From: Bacteroidales bacterium
GTDB taxonomy: Bacteria; Bacteroidota; Bacteroidia; Bacteroidales; F082
Direction: 5' to 3'
Length of the DNA stretch: 64,000 nt
Assembly (NCBI GenBank): GCA_016285355.1
Contig: JAEEQP010000013.1
Span: forward strand, 1 to 64,000
The notes beneath the pieces are model-generated. The model did no database searches, was not told the origin of the DNA, and worked only from the letters and a program-made list of their open reading frames with translations. Below, in pieces: positions 37,102 to 46,053 of this stretch. Every line of letters begins with the position of its first letter. Position 1 is the first letter of the stretch. Both the position numbers and the translations under genes were made by a program.

Positions 37102-37201
37102 AGGACGTGGGACGGAGGACATAAGACAAAGGACAAAAGACGGAGGACAAAGGACTAGGATAAAGACCCAAGTCCTATGTCCTATGTCCCAAGTCCTATG
37201 T
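37102..37201. repeat. GGAC-rich imperfect inverted repeat
   Basis: Left half repeats GGAC(A/G)(T/A)AAGAC-type units (GGAGGACATAAGACAAAGGA), and the right half repeats GTCCTATGTCC units, its rough reverse complement. It is in the gap between the GreA-Nudix and S46 peptidase genes. No coding content. Confidence 0.65.
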
Positions 37202-37235
37202 CAAATAAACCTACAGCTTAATTTTATACAGTTAC

Positions 37236-39377
37236 TCATTTAATCACCAACTCATCGATGATGTTCTGGCACTTGCCCACCTTCTCGATGCACCAGAGCA
37301 AGTAGCGGGCATCCATGCAGATGGTGCGCTGCACCTTGTTCTCGAAGCTGAGGTCGCCGCTCATGGCTTCCCAGTTGCCGTCGAAAGCCAAGCCGATGAG
37401 GTTGCCCTCGCCGTCGATGACGGGACTGCCTGAGTTACCGCCTGTGATGTCGTTGGTAGTGATGAAGTTGACGACCAACTCACCGTTTTCATTGGCATAA
37501 CGGCCGTAGTCCTTCTTGGCCACGAGATCACGGACATCCTGCGGGATGTCAAACTCCCAGTTGCCGGGCACGTACTTCGCCATCACGCCGTCCATGGTGG
37601 TGTAGTAGTTGTAGTTGACAGCATCAGCGGCTTTGTAAGGCTCCACGGTGCCGTAAGTCAAGCGCATGGTGAAGTTGGCATCGGGATAGAAGTTGCGGTC
37701 GTTCTGCATTTCCATCAGACCCTTCATATAGAGACGTTCGCCCTTGTTGCCGTAGTTTTGGGCTTCCTCATAGCGAGCATACAAAGTCTGGTATGAGTCG
37801 ATGATGTTCGTTGCAAGGGCAAAAATGGGGTCTTTGTCAAGAGCTTTAGGCTTCTGCATCCACTTTTCCAGACGGGCTTTATCGGTGAAGATGGACTTCT
37901 CAAAAGCCTTGGCCACAAATGCGGTGAAGTCGCCATTGCATTCTTTTCCAATGCGGTGGATTTCAGTAGGCATCAGGTCGGTGGGGATGTTCTTGTAGAA
38001 CAAAGCCAGCAAAGCGGCGGTCACGTCTTGGTCTAAGGGCATGGAATAATCCTTGAAGAAGGTCTCCACGCTGCCCCGCATATTCTCAGCTGCGGCTTTG
38101 ATGTCAGCTTTGTCAGCCTTGTCTGCAAACATGTTGTTGATACGCATGAACCTGCGGCTAAACGATATAGCTTCGCCACCATTCCAACCCGCCTCGCGGT
38201 GGTAGACAAATGACTTCTCAATCTCGTCGAGGATGTTCCATTTCTGCTGGATGCCAACGAAGATATCGCCATATTCGGCCTTGCGCTTCGGGTCGGCGTT
38301 GACCCAGTTCATGAAGTCTTCCTCTTGGGCGAGGCGGCGCTCATAGACGTGGTTGCGCTTGAGTTGCTTCACCTGGCCGATGTAATATTTCCAGTAGTTC
38401 GACACGCTGGCCTGCTTGGAGGCGTACATAATGAACACCTCTTGGTCGGCATCCATGTGCTTGCGGTAGTTGTCTAGTTTGGTTGTGCGGCAGTCGATGA
38501 TGGCGGGGCCTTCTTCCTCGATGACGTTCTTCACGGTGTAAGAGGTCGAATAGCGGTCAGTTGAGCCAGGGTAGCCGAGAATCATGGCATAGTCGCCGGG
38601 CTTCACGCCACCTAAATTAATAGGAAGGTACCACTTGCTCTTCATCGGGACGTTGTCAGCGGAATATGTGGCAGGACTACCATCAGGGGCGGTGTAGACG
38701 CGGAAGATGTTGAAGTCGCCCTTATGGCGCGGCCAAGTCCAGTTGTCGGTGTCGGCACCAAACTTGCCAATACCCCAAGGCGGGCAGCACACGAGGCGCA
38801 CGTCTTTGTATTCGTCGTATTCAAAGAGGATGTACTGGTTGCCGCTGTAGAAAGGCACAATCTCGATGCGCACGTTGCGGTCGCCTTTGCGGTCTTTCTC
38901 GAGCTGGCGTGCGTTCTTACCAATGAGTTCCTCGCGTTCGGTTTCGGTGGTCTGAGCGGTGACACCTTTCAGCACGGCTTCGGTCACGTCTTCCACCTTA
39001 TTTAAGAATAAGACGGAGAGGCCTGCGTTGGGCAATTCTTCGCCCTTACTCTTGGCCCAAAAGCCGTCGGTGAGGTAGTCATGTTCGATGGACGAGTGTT
39101 TCTGCACATAGCCCAGACCACAGTGGTGGTTGGTGAGCAACAGGCCTTCGGGAGAGATGATTTCACCAGTGCAACCGCCACCAAATTGCACGATGGCATC
39201 CTTGATGCTGGGCTGGTTGAAGCTGAAGATTTGTTCAGCCGTGAGCTTGCAGCCCATAGCTTGCATTTCGGCCAAGTTCTGGCCATTCAGTGAATAAGGC
39301 AGCCACATGCCTTCGTCGGCGCGGGCCACCATCAATGTCAGCGTTAATGCTGCAATTAATGAGAATACTTTTTTCAT
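37236..39377 (-). CDS. S46-family dipeptidyl-peptidase, DPP7-like
   Basis: About 713 residues from ATG 39377, which opens the signal peptide (KVFSLIAALTLTLMVARA). Family features: ADEGMWLP after the signal, catalytic-His region LLLTNHHCG, and nucleophile GGNSGSPV near the C-terminus. Eighteen residues after that serine is a Gly (LAFDGNWEA), the DPP7-type residue, whereas DPP11 has Arg there and prefers acidic P1 residues. It should cut dipeptides from peptides in the periplasm as part of proteolytic feeding. The gene is alone. Confidence 0.87.
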   Translation of the reverse strand: MKKVFSLIAALTLTLMVARADEGMWLPYSLNGQNLAEMQAMGCKLTAEQIFSFNQPSIKDAIVQFGGGCTGEIISPEGLLLTNHHCGLGYVQKHSSIEHDYLTDGFWAKSKGEELPNAGLSVLFLNKVEDVTEAVLKGVTAQTTETEREELIGKNARQLEKDRKGDRNVRIEIVPFYSGNQYILFEYDEYKDVRLVCCPPWGIGKFGADTDNWTWPRHKGDFNIFRVYTAPDGSPATYSADNVPMKSKWYLPINLGGVKPGDYAMILGYPGSTDRYSTSYTVKNVIEEEGPAIIDCRTTKLDNYRKHMDADQEVFIMYASKQASVSNYWKYYIGQVKQLKRNHVYERRLAQEEDFMNWVNADPKRKAEYGDIFVGIQQKWNILDEIEKSFVYHREAGWNGGEAISFSRRFMRINNMFADKADKADIKAAAENMRGSVETFFKDYSMPLDQDVTAALLALFYKNIPTDLMPTEIHRIGKECNGDFTAFVAKAFEKSIFTDKARLEKWMQKPKALDKDPIFALATNIIDSYQTLYARYEEAQNYGNKGERLYMKGLMEMQNDRNFYPDANFTMRLTYGTVEPYKAADAVNYNYYTTMDGVMAKYVPGNWEFDIPQDVRDLVAKKDYGRYANENGELVVNFITTNDITGGNSGSPVIDGEGNLIGLAFDGNWEAMSGDLSFENKVQRTICMDARYLLWCIEKVGKCQNIIDELVIK

Positions 39378-39448
39378 TTGATTATGTGTTTGTTGATTCA
39401 AATTTTGCGCAAAGATAGTGAATTTATGAGTAAATAAAGAAAAAAGAC

Positions 39449-39456
39449 TATCTTTG
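39449..39456 (+). promoter_or_regulatory. -7 box abutting the DUF3990 start
   Basis: TATCTTTG ends five bases before the ATG at 39462, so the message may be leaderless. Confidence 0.5.
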
Positions 39457-39461
39457 CAGCT

Positions 39462-39926
39462 ATGAACGAAACAATGACTCTATATCATGGCAGCAATGTG
39501 AAAGTCGATAACCCTAAGATTCTCGTCATGGGATTCTACAAGGATTTCGGTTATGGATTCTATTGCACCAACATGGAAAAGCAGGCTCGGAAATGGGCTA
39601 TTACGAAAAAAGGAGACAGCGTTGTTTCGGTGTACCATTATCATCACGATTCGACTTTGAGAATCTGTTCCTTCCCCGTGATGACAGAAGAATGGCTTGA
39701 TTTCGTCATCAATTGCAGGCAAGGAGTACCACATGACTTCGACATCGTGGAAGGGCCGATGGCCGATGACCAGATTTGGGATTATGTGGAGGACTTGATG
39801 GACGGCATCATCACGCGCGAGGCGTTCTGGGTGCTGGCCAAATTCAAGTATCCTACCCATCAAATCGTTTTCTGCACACCAAAGTCACTATCATCCATCC
39901 AGTTTGAAAGGAGTTATGAATTATGA
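39462..39926 (+). CDS. DUF3990 protein, ADP-ribosyltransferase-like toxin candidate
   Basis: 154 residues. It begins with LYHGSNVKVDNPKI, then DFGYGFYCTNMEKQARKWA, the typical core of DUF3990, which belongs to the ART (ADP-ribosyltransferase) fold by published fold analysis. Such genes commonly sit in toxin-antitoxin-like pairs. The downstream gene overlaps by four bases (ATGA). Catalytic activity is not proven from this reading; a few expected ART positions are not obvious. Confidence 0.7.
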   Translation: MNETMTLYHGSNVKVDNPKILVMGFYKDFGYGFYCTNMEKQARKWAITKKGDSVVSVYHYHHDSTLRICSFPVMTEEWLDFVINCRQGVPHDFDIVEGPMADDQIWDYVEDLMDGIITREAFWVLAKFKYPTHQIVFCTPKSLSSIQFERSYEL

Positions 39927-40393
39927 CCAACTTCTATTTTCCCGAAGACACCGTCTCAACCAACGACCTCTATTTTGTCTGCTACATGATTGAGCGGATT
40001 GCGAGACAACTCAAACAACCCAACAAGTATGTTGCCAATGCAATGGGGCATGACGAGTTGGTGAAGAAACTCTCCGTTGCCGATGTGCTTCATTCTGAGA
40101 ATCCAATGTCTGTGGCTGCCGACTGGATTGACGAGTATCATTTGCAAGAAGGCAATTATGACGTCACCCAAGTCAATCCTGAACTGTGCGAGCATATTCC
40201 TACGGCAACCCAAATGGGAAAAGTGTACAAAAGACTGATTCTAAACACGCTTTCGGACGACGAAGACTATGCTGACGGTATCCTTCGTGTTTACAACAAC
40301 CCCATTTGCGAGACCATCGACAATTACAACGGCAGTGCCTATTACGAGCCTTCACCCTACATTGCCCGCAGTTATTATGCAGGTGGGTTTTGA
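39923..40393 (+). CDS. Partner protein of the DUF3990 gene, possible antitoxin
   Basis: 156 residues. The N-terminal 70 residues are helical (YFVCYMIERIARQLKQPN) and resemble the short DUF3791-type partner proteins; the C-terminal part (DYADGILRVYNNPICETIDN) is unlike known domains and ends in Tyr-rich sequence. It overlaps the DUF3990 stop by four bases, which indicates coupled translation. The antitoxin role is inferred from position only. Confidence 0.55.
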   Translation: MTNFYFPEDTVSTNDLYFVCYMIERIARQLKQPNKYVANAMGHDELVKKLSVADVLHSENPMSVAADWIDEYHLQEGNYDVTQVNPELCEHIPTATQMGKVYKRLILNTLSDDEDYADGILRVYNNPICETIDNYNGSAYYEPSPYIARSYYAGGF

Positions 40394-40399
40394 TGGCTT

Positions 40400-40436
40400 A
40401 TGATGATTTGTCGCATTTCGATGGCTTCAGATTTCA
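40400..40436. repeat. 37-bp duplicate of 42945-42981
   Basis: ATGATGATTTGTCGCATTTC and the following 17 bases match 42945-42981 with one difference. That source is the 3' end of the PH-like gene at 42929-43213, read on the minus strand (LKSEAIEMRQIIIA). Here the copy sits at the stop of the Sel1 gene. Confidence 0.8.
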
Positions 40437-41105
40437 AAATGGCAAATCTGGATCATACACATCGGCATCATCGCCATAAGTCCTGATGAGTTTTGCGTAT
40501 TTACGCCGCCCCGCTTTATAGTACCACTGAGCGGCTTTCTCCAAGTCCTTTTTCACTCCAAGTCCTTCCCTATAGCATTGGGCCAACTGCAATGCCGCAT
40601 CATTCCATTCAAAAAATCTTTTATCGGGATGTGCGGCGGACTGTTTGTACCATTTGACGGCTTCCTTGTAATCGAGCTTGACACCGTTTCCTTTGAAATA
40701 GCAATCCGCGACCAAAAGCTGTCCGTACCAATCTCCTTGCTTGGCCGCCCTCATGTACCAACAGAATGCCGCCCTCGGGTTACGTTTGACCAAGTCACCT
40801 TCTCGATAATAGTTTCCCATGTTGATTTGTTGGTCAGTATGGCCCATCTCCGCCAGTTTGCGCCGCAGTGTGAAAGCCTTCTGTTCGTCAGGTTCTATGC
40901 CCCAACCGAAACCGTAACACTCAGCCATCCAAAACATGGCATTTTCATCGCCTTCCTCACAGGCAGGCAACAAAAGGTTTTGTATCCCTTCTTCCAGTTT
41001 GGCTATCAACTCGGGATTGTTTTCGAGACTATTGTAAGGGTCGTTCCAATGCTTCAGGCAAAAGTCCGTGAAGGCGTCAAGTTCTGATTGTTGGTTTGGT
41101 TTCAT
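40434..41105 (-). CDS. Sel1-like repeat protein
   Basis: 223 residues made of about four Sel1-type helical repeats (MFWMAECYGFGWGIEPDEQK, AAFCWYMRAAKQGDWYGQLL, LAQCYREGLGVKKDLEKAAQ). Such solenoids mediate protein contacts. No signal peptide, so cytoplasmic. The stop falls inside a 37-bp duplicate of another gene's 3' end, so the C-terminus may have been reshaped by recombination. Confidence 0.85.
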   Translation of the reverse strand: MKPNQQSELDAFTDFCLKHWNDPYNSLENNPELIAKLEEGIQNLLLPACEEGDENAMFWMAECYGFGWGIEPDEQKAFTLRRKLAEMGHTDQQINMGNYYREGDLVKRNPRAAFCWYMRAAKQGDWYGQLLVADCYFKGNGVKLDYKEAVKWYKQSAAHPDKRFFEWNDAALQLAQCYREGLGVKKDLEKAAQWYYKAGRRKYAKLIRTYGDDADVYDPDLPF

Positions 41106-41185
41106 TGGCTTTTTTGCAACAATATTAGTTGTTTTCGCAAAAACACAGTTGGTACTTATCTGTACATATCAAGTTAGAAAAACTA

Positions 41186-42856
41186 CTATTTCAAATAAGT
41201 CACCTTATCGCCATTGAACTTCATCTTTCCCTTCACATATTGCCAGCTCTTCTTGTCATAAACCTCATACGGCAGTTCTCCTTTCGAATTGAACTCACCG
41301 ATGTATGCGAAGCGTTTGTCAGTCAATATTTTACCATCAGCACTTGCCACTTCCCAATCCTCTGTTTGTCCACCACCCATAGAAATACCTTTGGGACTGG
41401 TTGAATTGTCCAAAGTTGCGCCTTTTCTTCTAAAGCAAACTGCCAAATACTTGTTGTTCAATGTGCGCACCTCAACGGCACCCTCCAATTCCGTCAAGGC
41501 TTTACCTTCCTTGGAAATATAATGAGGCTCAATTCCGTTGGTTATGTAACGGCCAATGACACCATCGAAAGTGAAATCTTTCGCGTCTTCGGGAAGCCAA
41601 TTCGCTTCTTTCCCGAAAACCATGCCATATCTATCGTTTTCATAATCGTAAACCAACTTACTCTTCCCATAATCAGCATAATACAAGGATTCTTCCTCAT
41701 CATAGTTTCCTACACCATTCATGTTTTCAAATATGAATGTTCCGTCATACCTTACGAGATTGTATTTTCCCTTATCATTCTGATAAACAGCAGATTCTTG
41801 GAAAGGAACAAGAACCGTCTTTTTGCTATCGGCAGGAACGACGACCTTCCCTCGGCTGACGATGCCAAAGCCTTCCCAATTGTTACCTATCTGACAACAA
41901 CCCTTGTCAAAACTGGCATTGGTATAATTGCATGGAACAATCATTTGAAGGTTTTTGTCAAGCACTCCAAATTTCCCGTTTTTACTGACCAAAACGAGCC
42001 CTCCTTCCATATCTTCAGCATCATCAAAATAAAGGTCTTTCACTTCCTTTCCTTTTCTGTCAATGAAATAGGTCTTGCCTCCTCTTTTCGCTATGGCGTA
42101 ATCGCTTCCTTCAAAAATGGAAACCTCGTCATACACTGTCGACAACGGCCTTGTATCAAGAACGACTATGTTGACTTTCCCTGCTTCGTCATTTGCCAAA
42201 GCGTACGCATAGTTCACAATTCGCAAGTCTGTATACTGAAGATCCAAGTAGACAGACCCGTCGTTTTTCAGTAGCCCATACTTGCCGTCTTTTTTGCAAC
42301 AAGCCATAACTTGGTCAGTCACAGTACGGAAATAAGAAGACGCGGCTTCATACATGATGCCTGTCACCAAATCTCCTTCTTCGTTGATGTATCCGTAAAG
42401 GCCATCACTCTTAACGCAAGAAAGGCCTTGTAAGAAAGGCTCCACCTTGTCATATTTCATCTTGATTTTGGTCTTGCCTTTTTCATTTACGAAGCCCCAT
42501 TTCCCCCTATTTTGCTGAGGCAACATTGTTGATTTGGGTGACTTCTCCTTGATGTTCCGCAGTTCCTTTGCGACTTCCAAAGACATAGGCTTAGCAACGG
42601 GTTTAGTTTCTTTCTTATCCCCATAATCTAATTTCGAAAATCCCGACACAGACTTGGATGCTTGTTTGTCTTTGAGTTCTTTTTCCAGCATTGGCATGAC
42701 CGCATCCAGAGAATCCTCGGAATAGGAGGCTGTGAATACATGCAAAGGTCGTCCGTCCATCGTCTCTCGCGAAAGATTCCAGCTACCAGAAATTTGAGCC
42801 TTTGCGGTTGTGATGGCCACAAGGCTCAAAGCCAATAAAAGCAATGTCTTTTTCAT
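41186..42856 (-). CDS. Secreted WG-repeat protein
   Basis: 556 residues with a signal peptide ending TTAKAQ. WG repeats are visible from about residue 115 (GKWGFVNEKGKTKIKMKYD, then DGLYGYINEEGDLVTGIMY, NGKFGVLDKNLQMIVPCNY). WG beta-repeat proteins act as binding scaffolds; the role is unknown. A promoter or terminator is not evident. It lies downstream of the small PH-like gene with a 70-base gap. Confidence 0.8.
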   Translation of the reverse strand: MKKTLLLLALSLVAITTAKAQISGSWNLSRETMDGRPLHVFTASYSEDSLDAVMPMLEKELKDKQASKSVSGFSKLDYGDKKETKPVAKPMSLEVAKELRNIKEKSPKSTMLPQQNRGKWGFVNEKGKTKIKMKYDKVEPFLQGLSCVKSDGLYGYINEEGDLVTGIMYEAASSYFRTVTDQVMACCKKDGKYGLLKNDGSVYLDLQYTDLRIVNYAYALANDEAGKVNIVVLDTRPLSTVYDEVSIFEGSDYAIAKRGGKTYFIDRKGKEVKDLYFDDAEDMEGGLVLVSKNGKFGVLDKNLQMIVPCNYTNASFDKGCCQIGNNWEGFGIVSRGKVVVPADSKKTVLVPFQESAVYQNDKGKYNLVRYDGTFIFENMNGVGNYDEEESLYYADYGKSKLVYDYENDRYGMVFGKEANWLPEDAKDFTFDGVIGRYITNGIEPHYISKEGKALTELEGAVEVRTLNNKYLAVCFRRKGATLDNSTSPKGISMGGGQTEDWEVASADGKILTDKRFAYIGEFNSKGELPYEVYDKKSWQYVKGKMKFNGDKVTYLK

Positions 42857-42928
42857 TTTGTTATAGTTTTAGATTTATTATCTCGTCCACGAATGGCCAC
42901 AGTTTGGGCAAGTGATTATTTTCTTGTT

Positions 42929-43213
42929 TTATTCTTGATGTGCAATGATGATTTGTCGCATTTCAATGGCTTCAGATTTCAGGAAACCATGAATGGAAAC
43001 TTGTGTTCCGAAGGCATAGAACGAAATGGTGGAAAAGCCAACAATAGGCGTTTCAATATGCACGGATGAGATACAACTATACGGAATGTAGGTCGATTTG
43101 CCGCTGTAAATGAAGGGGCAACGCACCGTCACGCCGTTATCATCGAAAATGATGGTCGGTGGAAAAAGGACGTTGCCTTCTGAGATTCGGGATGCGGTGA
43201 AAGTCTTTTTCAT
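42929..43213 (-). CDS. Small PH-like beta protein
   Basis: 94 residues. It looks like a short bacterial PH or YcxB-type fold: NVLFPPTIIFDDNGVTVRC, then YIPYSCISSVHIETPI and a C-terminal helix. No signal peptide. It starts right after the amidohydrolase stop on the same strand, so it is likely in the rSAM operon. Confidence 0.5.
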   Translation of the reverse strand: MKKTFTASRISEGNVLFPPTIIFDDNGVTVRCPFIYSGKSTYIPYSCISSVHIETPIVGFSTISFYAFGTQVSIHGFLKSEAIEMRQIIIAHQE

Positions 43214-43960
43214 TCAGCCAAATAGTTTTTCAAAGTTCTTGTGGGTAATCAATTCAAAATCTTCTTGACTTATTGAATCCACCAACTTTTGCGCAAGGTC
43301 AAGATAATATGTCCTCAAATCCTTCTCTGGGTAATAATATTTGGGGATTGGATAATCCGTACCCCAAAGCACATGATTAGACAATTTCTCATCACAGAGT
43401 TTAACTATATTTTCAGTTGGCATAAAGGCCGTATCGCACCAAACATTGGGATATTTCTTCATCAATTCGATGGTATCGTTTATCGGGCGGCCATGCGCCA
43501 ATATGAAAGTCACGTTTGGGAAATCTGAAACAACCTTTTCATAGAGTTTAGGACAGCAGCCTTCCTTCTCTCCTGTATGGATGAGCAACGGCATTTGCAA
43601 AACGCTTGCCATTGACACCACCCATTTCATTTCGTGCGAATCATCTATCCAAGTCGTTGGATGCAATTGTGGATGTATCTTTAGACAACGCCAACGGATG
43701 CCTGCATCCATGAGTTGAAACAATCCACCGTCTTTCAGCATGGGTTGAGTAATCCACAACACGGGCAAAAATCGATTGCCACAAATGTTGGCCAACTCCT
43801 TCGTCTCGGCAATGACTTTATCATAATCGCCTTCGCAAATCGTTGTGGACGAAGCGGCAAAACGCTCCACTCCCACAGAATCAAGAAAGCGTTTCAATTC
43901 CATGGAGGAAGTGTAAAGGTCATAGAATTGGCCGAGATGAATATGGGAATCAAACAGCAT
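43214..43960 (-). CDS. Amidohydrolase_2 family metal-dependent hydrolase, RiPP-cluster neighbour
   Basis: 248 residues. Metal ligands are readable: H6 and H8 (FDSHIHLG), LLIHTGEKEG, LAHGRP and WGTDYP, which fits the TIM-barrel amidohydrolase superfamily of PF04909 type. It could hydrolyse an amide, a carboxyl group or a peptide-linked group. It is eight bases behind the radical SAM gene, so it is probably a tailoring or processing enzyme of that pathway. Substrate unknown. Confidence 0.8.
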   Translation of the reverse strand: MLFDSHIHLGQFYDLYTSSMELKRFLDSVGVERFAASSTTICEGDYDKVIAETKELANICGNRFLPVLWITQPMLKDGGLFQLMDAGIRWRCLKIHPQLHPTTWIDDSHEMKWVVSMASVLQMPLLIHTGEKEGCCPKLYEKVVSDFPNVTFILAHGRPINDTIELMKKYPNVWCDTAFMPTENIVKLCDEKLSNHVLWGTDYPIPKYYYPEKDLRTYYLDLAQKLVDSISQEDFELITHKNFEKLFG

Positions 43961-43967
43961 TGCGGTG

Positions 43968-45434
43968 TTACTTCAAAAGTCCTTTTGAACGATATTCTTC
44001 TATCAATCTCTTGTTAAGGAACGCAACTTTACAAAAATGCTCGTTGATTTTGAACATATCACCCCCGCTTTCGTTGTAGTTGCGTACCAAACAACGGGCG
44101 CAATAGTCACGAGCCTCACACTCCAAACACTGAGGGAACGAGGCTTGTGTTATCTTCCGTAATTCTTTCACTCTTGGGCTTTGTTCCCATATCTCTTTCA
44201 ACGGCTGCTTATACACATTGCCCAACACATAACTTTGCCATCCTGCACATGGATAAACATCGCCATTGGCGGTAATACAGCAGTTGTCGTAACCCACGCC
44301 ACACACGGGTTGTTTCTTGTAGCGTTCCAAATCGAAAGCGATAAAGTCGCTTACAGGGGGCTTTTCTTCAACCATTTTCTTATAGTCGATGTCGTGTTCG
44401 ATGATGTCGCGCAACAGTTCTTCCGTTTCCTCAATGGAGATTCGGTTGGCAAGGTTGTTGGTATCGAAATCGGCCTGCGCCATCATGATATAGTCAGTTT
44501 GAGCCTTTATCTTCAAGCCTTTTGCATATTCCAACACATTTGCGTAGCCTTTTCGGTTGGCTTTCATGATGGGGCAGGAAATCTGCACAGGAATGTCGTT
44601 TTTCACCAGCAGTTCAATGGCAGACTTTGTCTTGGCATGTGAACCTGGAACAGTAGTAATAAAGTCGTGGATTTTTGGATCCATCGAATACAACGAGGTC
44701 TGTATCAACGACAAATTTACTTCTTTCAAGGTGGGAATTTGCTCTTCTTTCAACGAAATAAGGTTGGAAAGAATGGATATTTTCAAGTCCTTCTCACGGC
44801 AATAACGGCAAATCTCCATCAAGTCTTTGTGCAAAAACGCCTCACCACCAGAGAGCGTGACATGTAGTCCGCCCATTGCGGCAAACTCATCAAGTATGCT
44901 TTTTACTTTTTCCAAAGGCATGTCAAAGCCTTCATTTTTCTTGCCATTGGGAATGTAGCAATGTATGCAACGCTCGTTGCAACGGCTACTCAACTCAAAT
45001 TGTAAACTTGAAATCAATGGCCGTCTTTGCACTTCTTCAAGGAAAAAGTCTTGCGTGTTTTTGCTCACTTTCTCTTTGGTCTCTTGTGTGAAGTCAACAG
45101 CAAAAGTTTTTGGATTGTCAATCGCGTATGTAAAAGTTTGGTCGTTGGCATCCAATTCTTCAACCGTTTCACCTATCACAAGGAAATGGTCGGAGGCCAA
45201 ATCGGTGATAAAACCGATGAAATCCTCCTTCAATTCATCGCGGTTTGCATTGGCGAACACTTGCATCAATCGGTCGACGATGTCTTCCGTATTCTGTGGT
45301 TCACGACTGATTTGTTTCAGATAATCGGCACCCGTCTCGTTATACGAACGGTCGTGCCGAGTAAGTTGATTAGAGACATATCCGTATCTATCAGTAGTAC
45401 GGATATATGTGTTTTGTGATTGGCGAATAAGCAT
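43968..45434 (-). CDS. Radical SAM/SPASM peptide maturase-like enzyme
   Basis: 488 residues. Residues 1-95 look like a PqqD/RRE-type peptide-binding domain. The radical SAM cluster motif is C152-x3-C156-x2-C159 (RCNERCIHCY), followed by VTLSGGEAFLHKDL. The C-terminal SPASM region carries many Cys residues (CGVGYDNCC, VYPCAGW, QCLECEARDYCARC, FCKVA) able to bind auxiliary Fe-S clusters. This architecture is typical of enzymes that modify ribosomally made peptides. Two short genes lie upstream, including a 45-residue Cys-containing peptide, making it the likely substrate. Confidence 0.88.
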   Translation of the reverse strand: MLIRQSQNTYIRTTDRYGYVSNQLTRHDRSYNETGADYLKQISREPQNTEDIVDRLMQVFANANRDELKEDFIGFITDLASDHFLVIGETVEELDANDQTFTYAIDNPKTFAVDFTQETKEKVSKNTQDFFLEEVQRRPLISSLQFELSSRCNERCIHCYIPNGKKNEGFDMPLEKVKSILDEFAAMGGLHVTLSGGEAFLHKDLMEICRYCREKDLKISILSNLISLKEEQIPTLKEVNLSLIQTSLYSMDPKIHDFITTVPGSHAKTKSAIELLVKNDIPVQISCPIMKANRKGYANVLEYAKGLKIKAQTDYIMMAQADFDTNNLANRISIEETEELLRDIIEHDIDYKKMVEEKPPVSDFIAFDLERYKKQPVCGVGYDNCCITANGDVYPCAGWQSYVLGNVYKQPLKEIWEQSPRVKELRKITQASFPQCLECEARDYCARCLVRNYNESGGDMFKINEHFCKVAFLNKRLIEEYRSKGLLK

Positions 45435-45498
45435 AGATATTCAGTTTCGATTTAATAATCCGTTGAGTAGATTGACGAACAGGTTAAATCTATAAGAA

Positions 45499-45747
45499 TC
45501 AATTAGTAAGCAAATTGTTTATTGATTTTTTTGCCAATTCAAGGACTTCGTTTTCTGTTATTACATTATTCAAAATGTCTATACGTTCCAGTTTTTGTCC
45601 TTTAACTGTCACTGTGACATAAACTTCTGCAACTGCTTCCTTTTTTGTAACTTGATTTTGTTCATACAAATCACTGTCAAATACATAATAAACTAGTAGA
45701 TTCAAGCAGTTCTCTGGAAATGGTTTGATTGCTATTTTAGGATTCAT
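45499..45747 (-). CDS. Small unknown protein between RiPP precursor and maturase
   Basis: 82 residues from ATG 45747. Residues NPKIAIKPFPENCLNLLVYYV and later VYVTVTVKGQKLERIDI suggest a small alpha/beta domain. No family is recognised. It could be an accessory or immunity protein. It lies between the precursor and the maturase on the same strand. Confidence 0.55.
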   Translation of the reverse strand: MNPKIAIKPFPENCLNLLVYYVFDSDLYEQNQVTKKEAVAEVYVTVTVKGQKLERIDILNNVITENEVLELAKKSINNLLTN

Positions 45748-45781
45748 TTCGAATAGTTTTAAATTGAACAATTGATGATAA

Positions 45782-45811
45782 GAGGGTGTCTCAAACAAGA
45801 TGGACACCCTC
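45782..45811. terminator. Hairpin between precursor and maturation genes
   Basis: GAGGGTGTC (45782-45790) pairs with GACACCCTC (45803-45811). On the plus strand it is followed by ATCTTTTTT. On the minus strand (the operon direction) it is followed only by TTATC, so it would be a weak or partial terminator that may raise precursor RNA above the downstream genes. Confidence 0.65.
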
Positions 45812-45825
45812 ATCTTTTTTCCTAC

Positions 45826-45963
45826 TTACATTGTACGCTCGCAATTAATGCAAGAATACTTGCCCGTGCTACCTTGTCCACGTTCTTGCGGAGGGCAACC
45901 AGCAGCATAAGAACCCGTAGGAAGGTTCTTTGCAATCATTTGGACTTTTTTGAATTCTTTCAT
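45826..45963 (-). CDS. RiPP-like precursor peptide, 45 residues
   Basis: Starts at ATG 45963. A basic leader (MKEFKKVQMIAKNLPTGSYA) is followed by a Gly- and Cys-containing core (AGCPPQERGQGSTGKYSCIN then CERTM). It contains three Cys. It is the first gene before the small unknown protein and the radical SAM enzyme on the same strand, and the hairpin right after it fits high-level precursor expression. No published precursor family is assigned here with certainty. The start is chosen because it lies in the middle of a 90-base gap after the structured leader RNA. Confidence 0.75.
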   Translation of the reverse strand: MKEFKKVQMIAKNLPTGSYAAGCPPQERGQGSTGKYSCINCERTM

Positions 45964-46053
45964 TTTTGTAAGATTTTAAAACTTGCCTACTCTTTAAAGG
46001 ATTTTCGGCATCTTCCTTTTTTCTTCAAATTCGGTTTTTGGGGGAAACGGCAA

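Noticed and set aside
37236..39377. DPP11 instead of DPP7 for the S46 peptidase
   Set aside because: The residue 18 after the catalytic serine is Gly, as in DPP7, not Arg.
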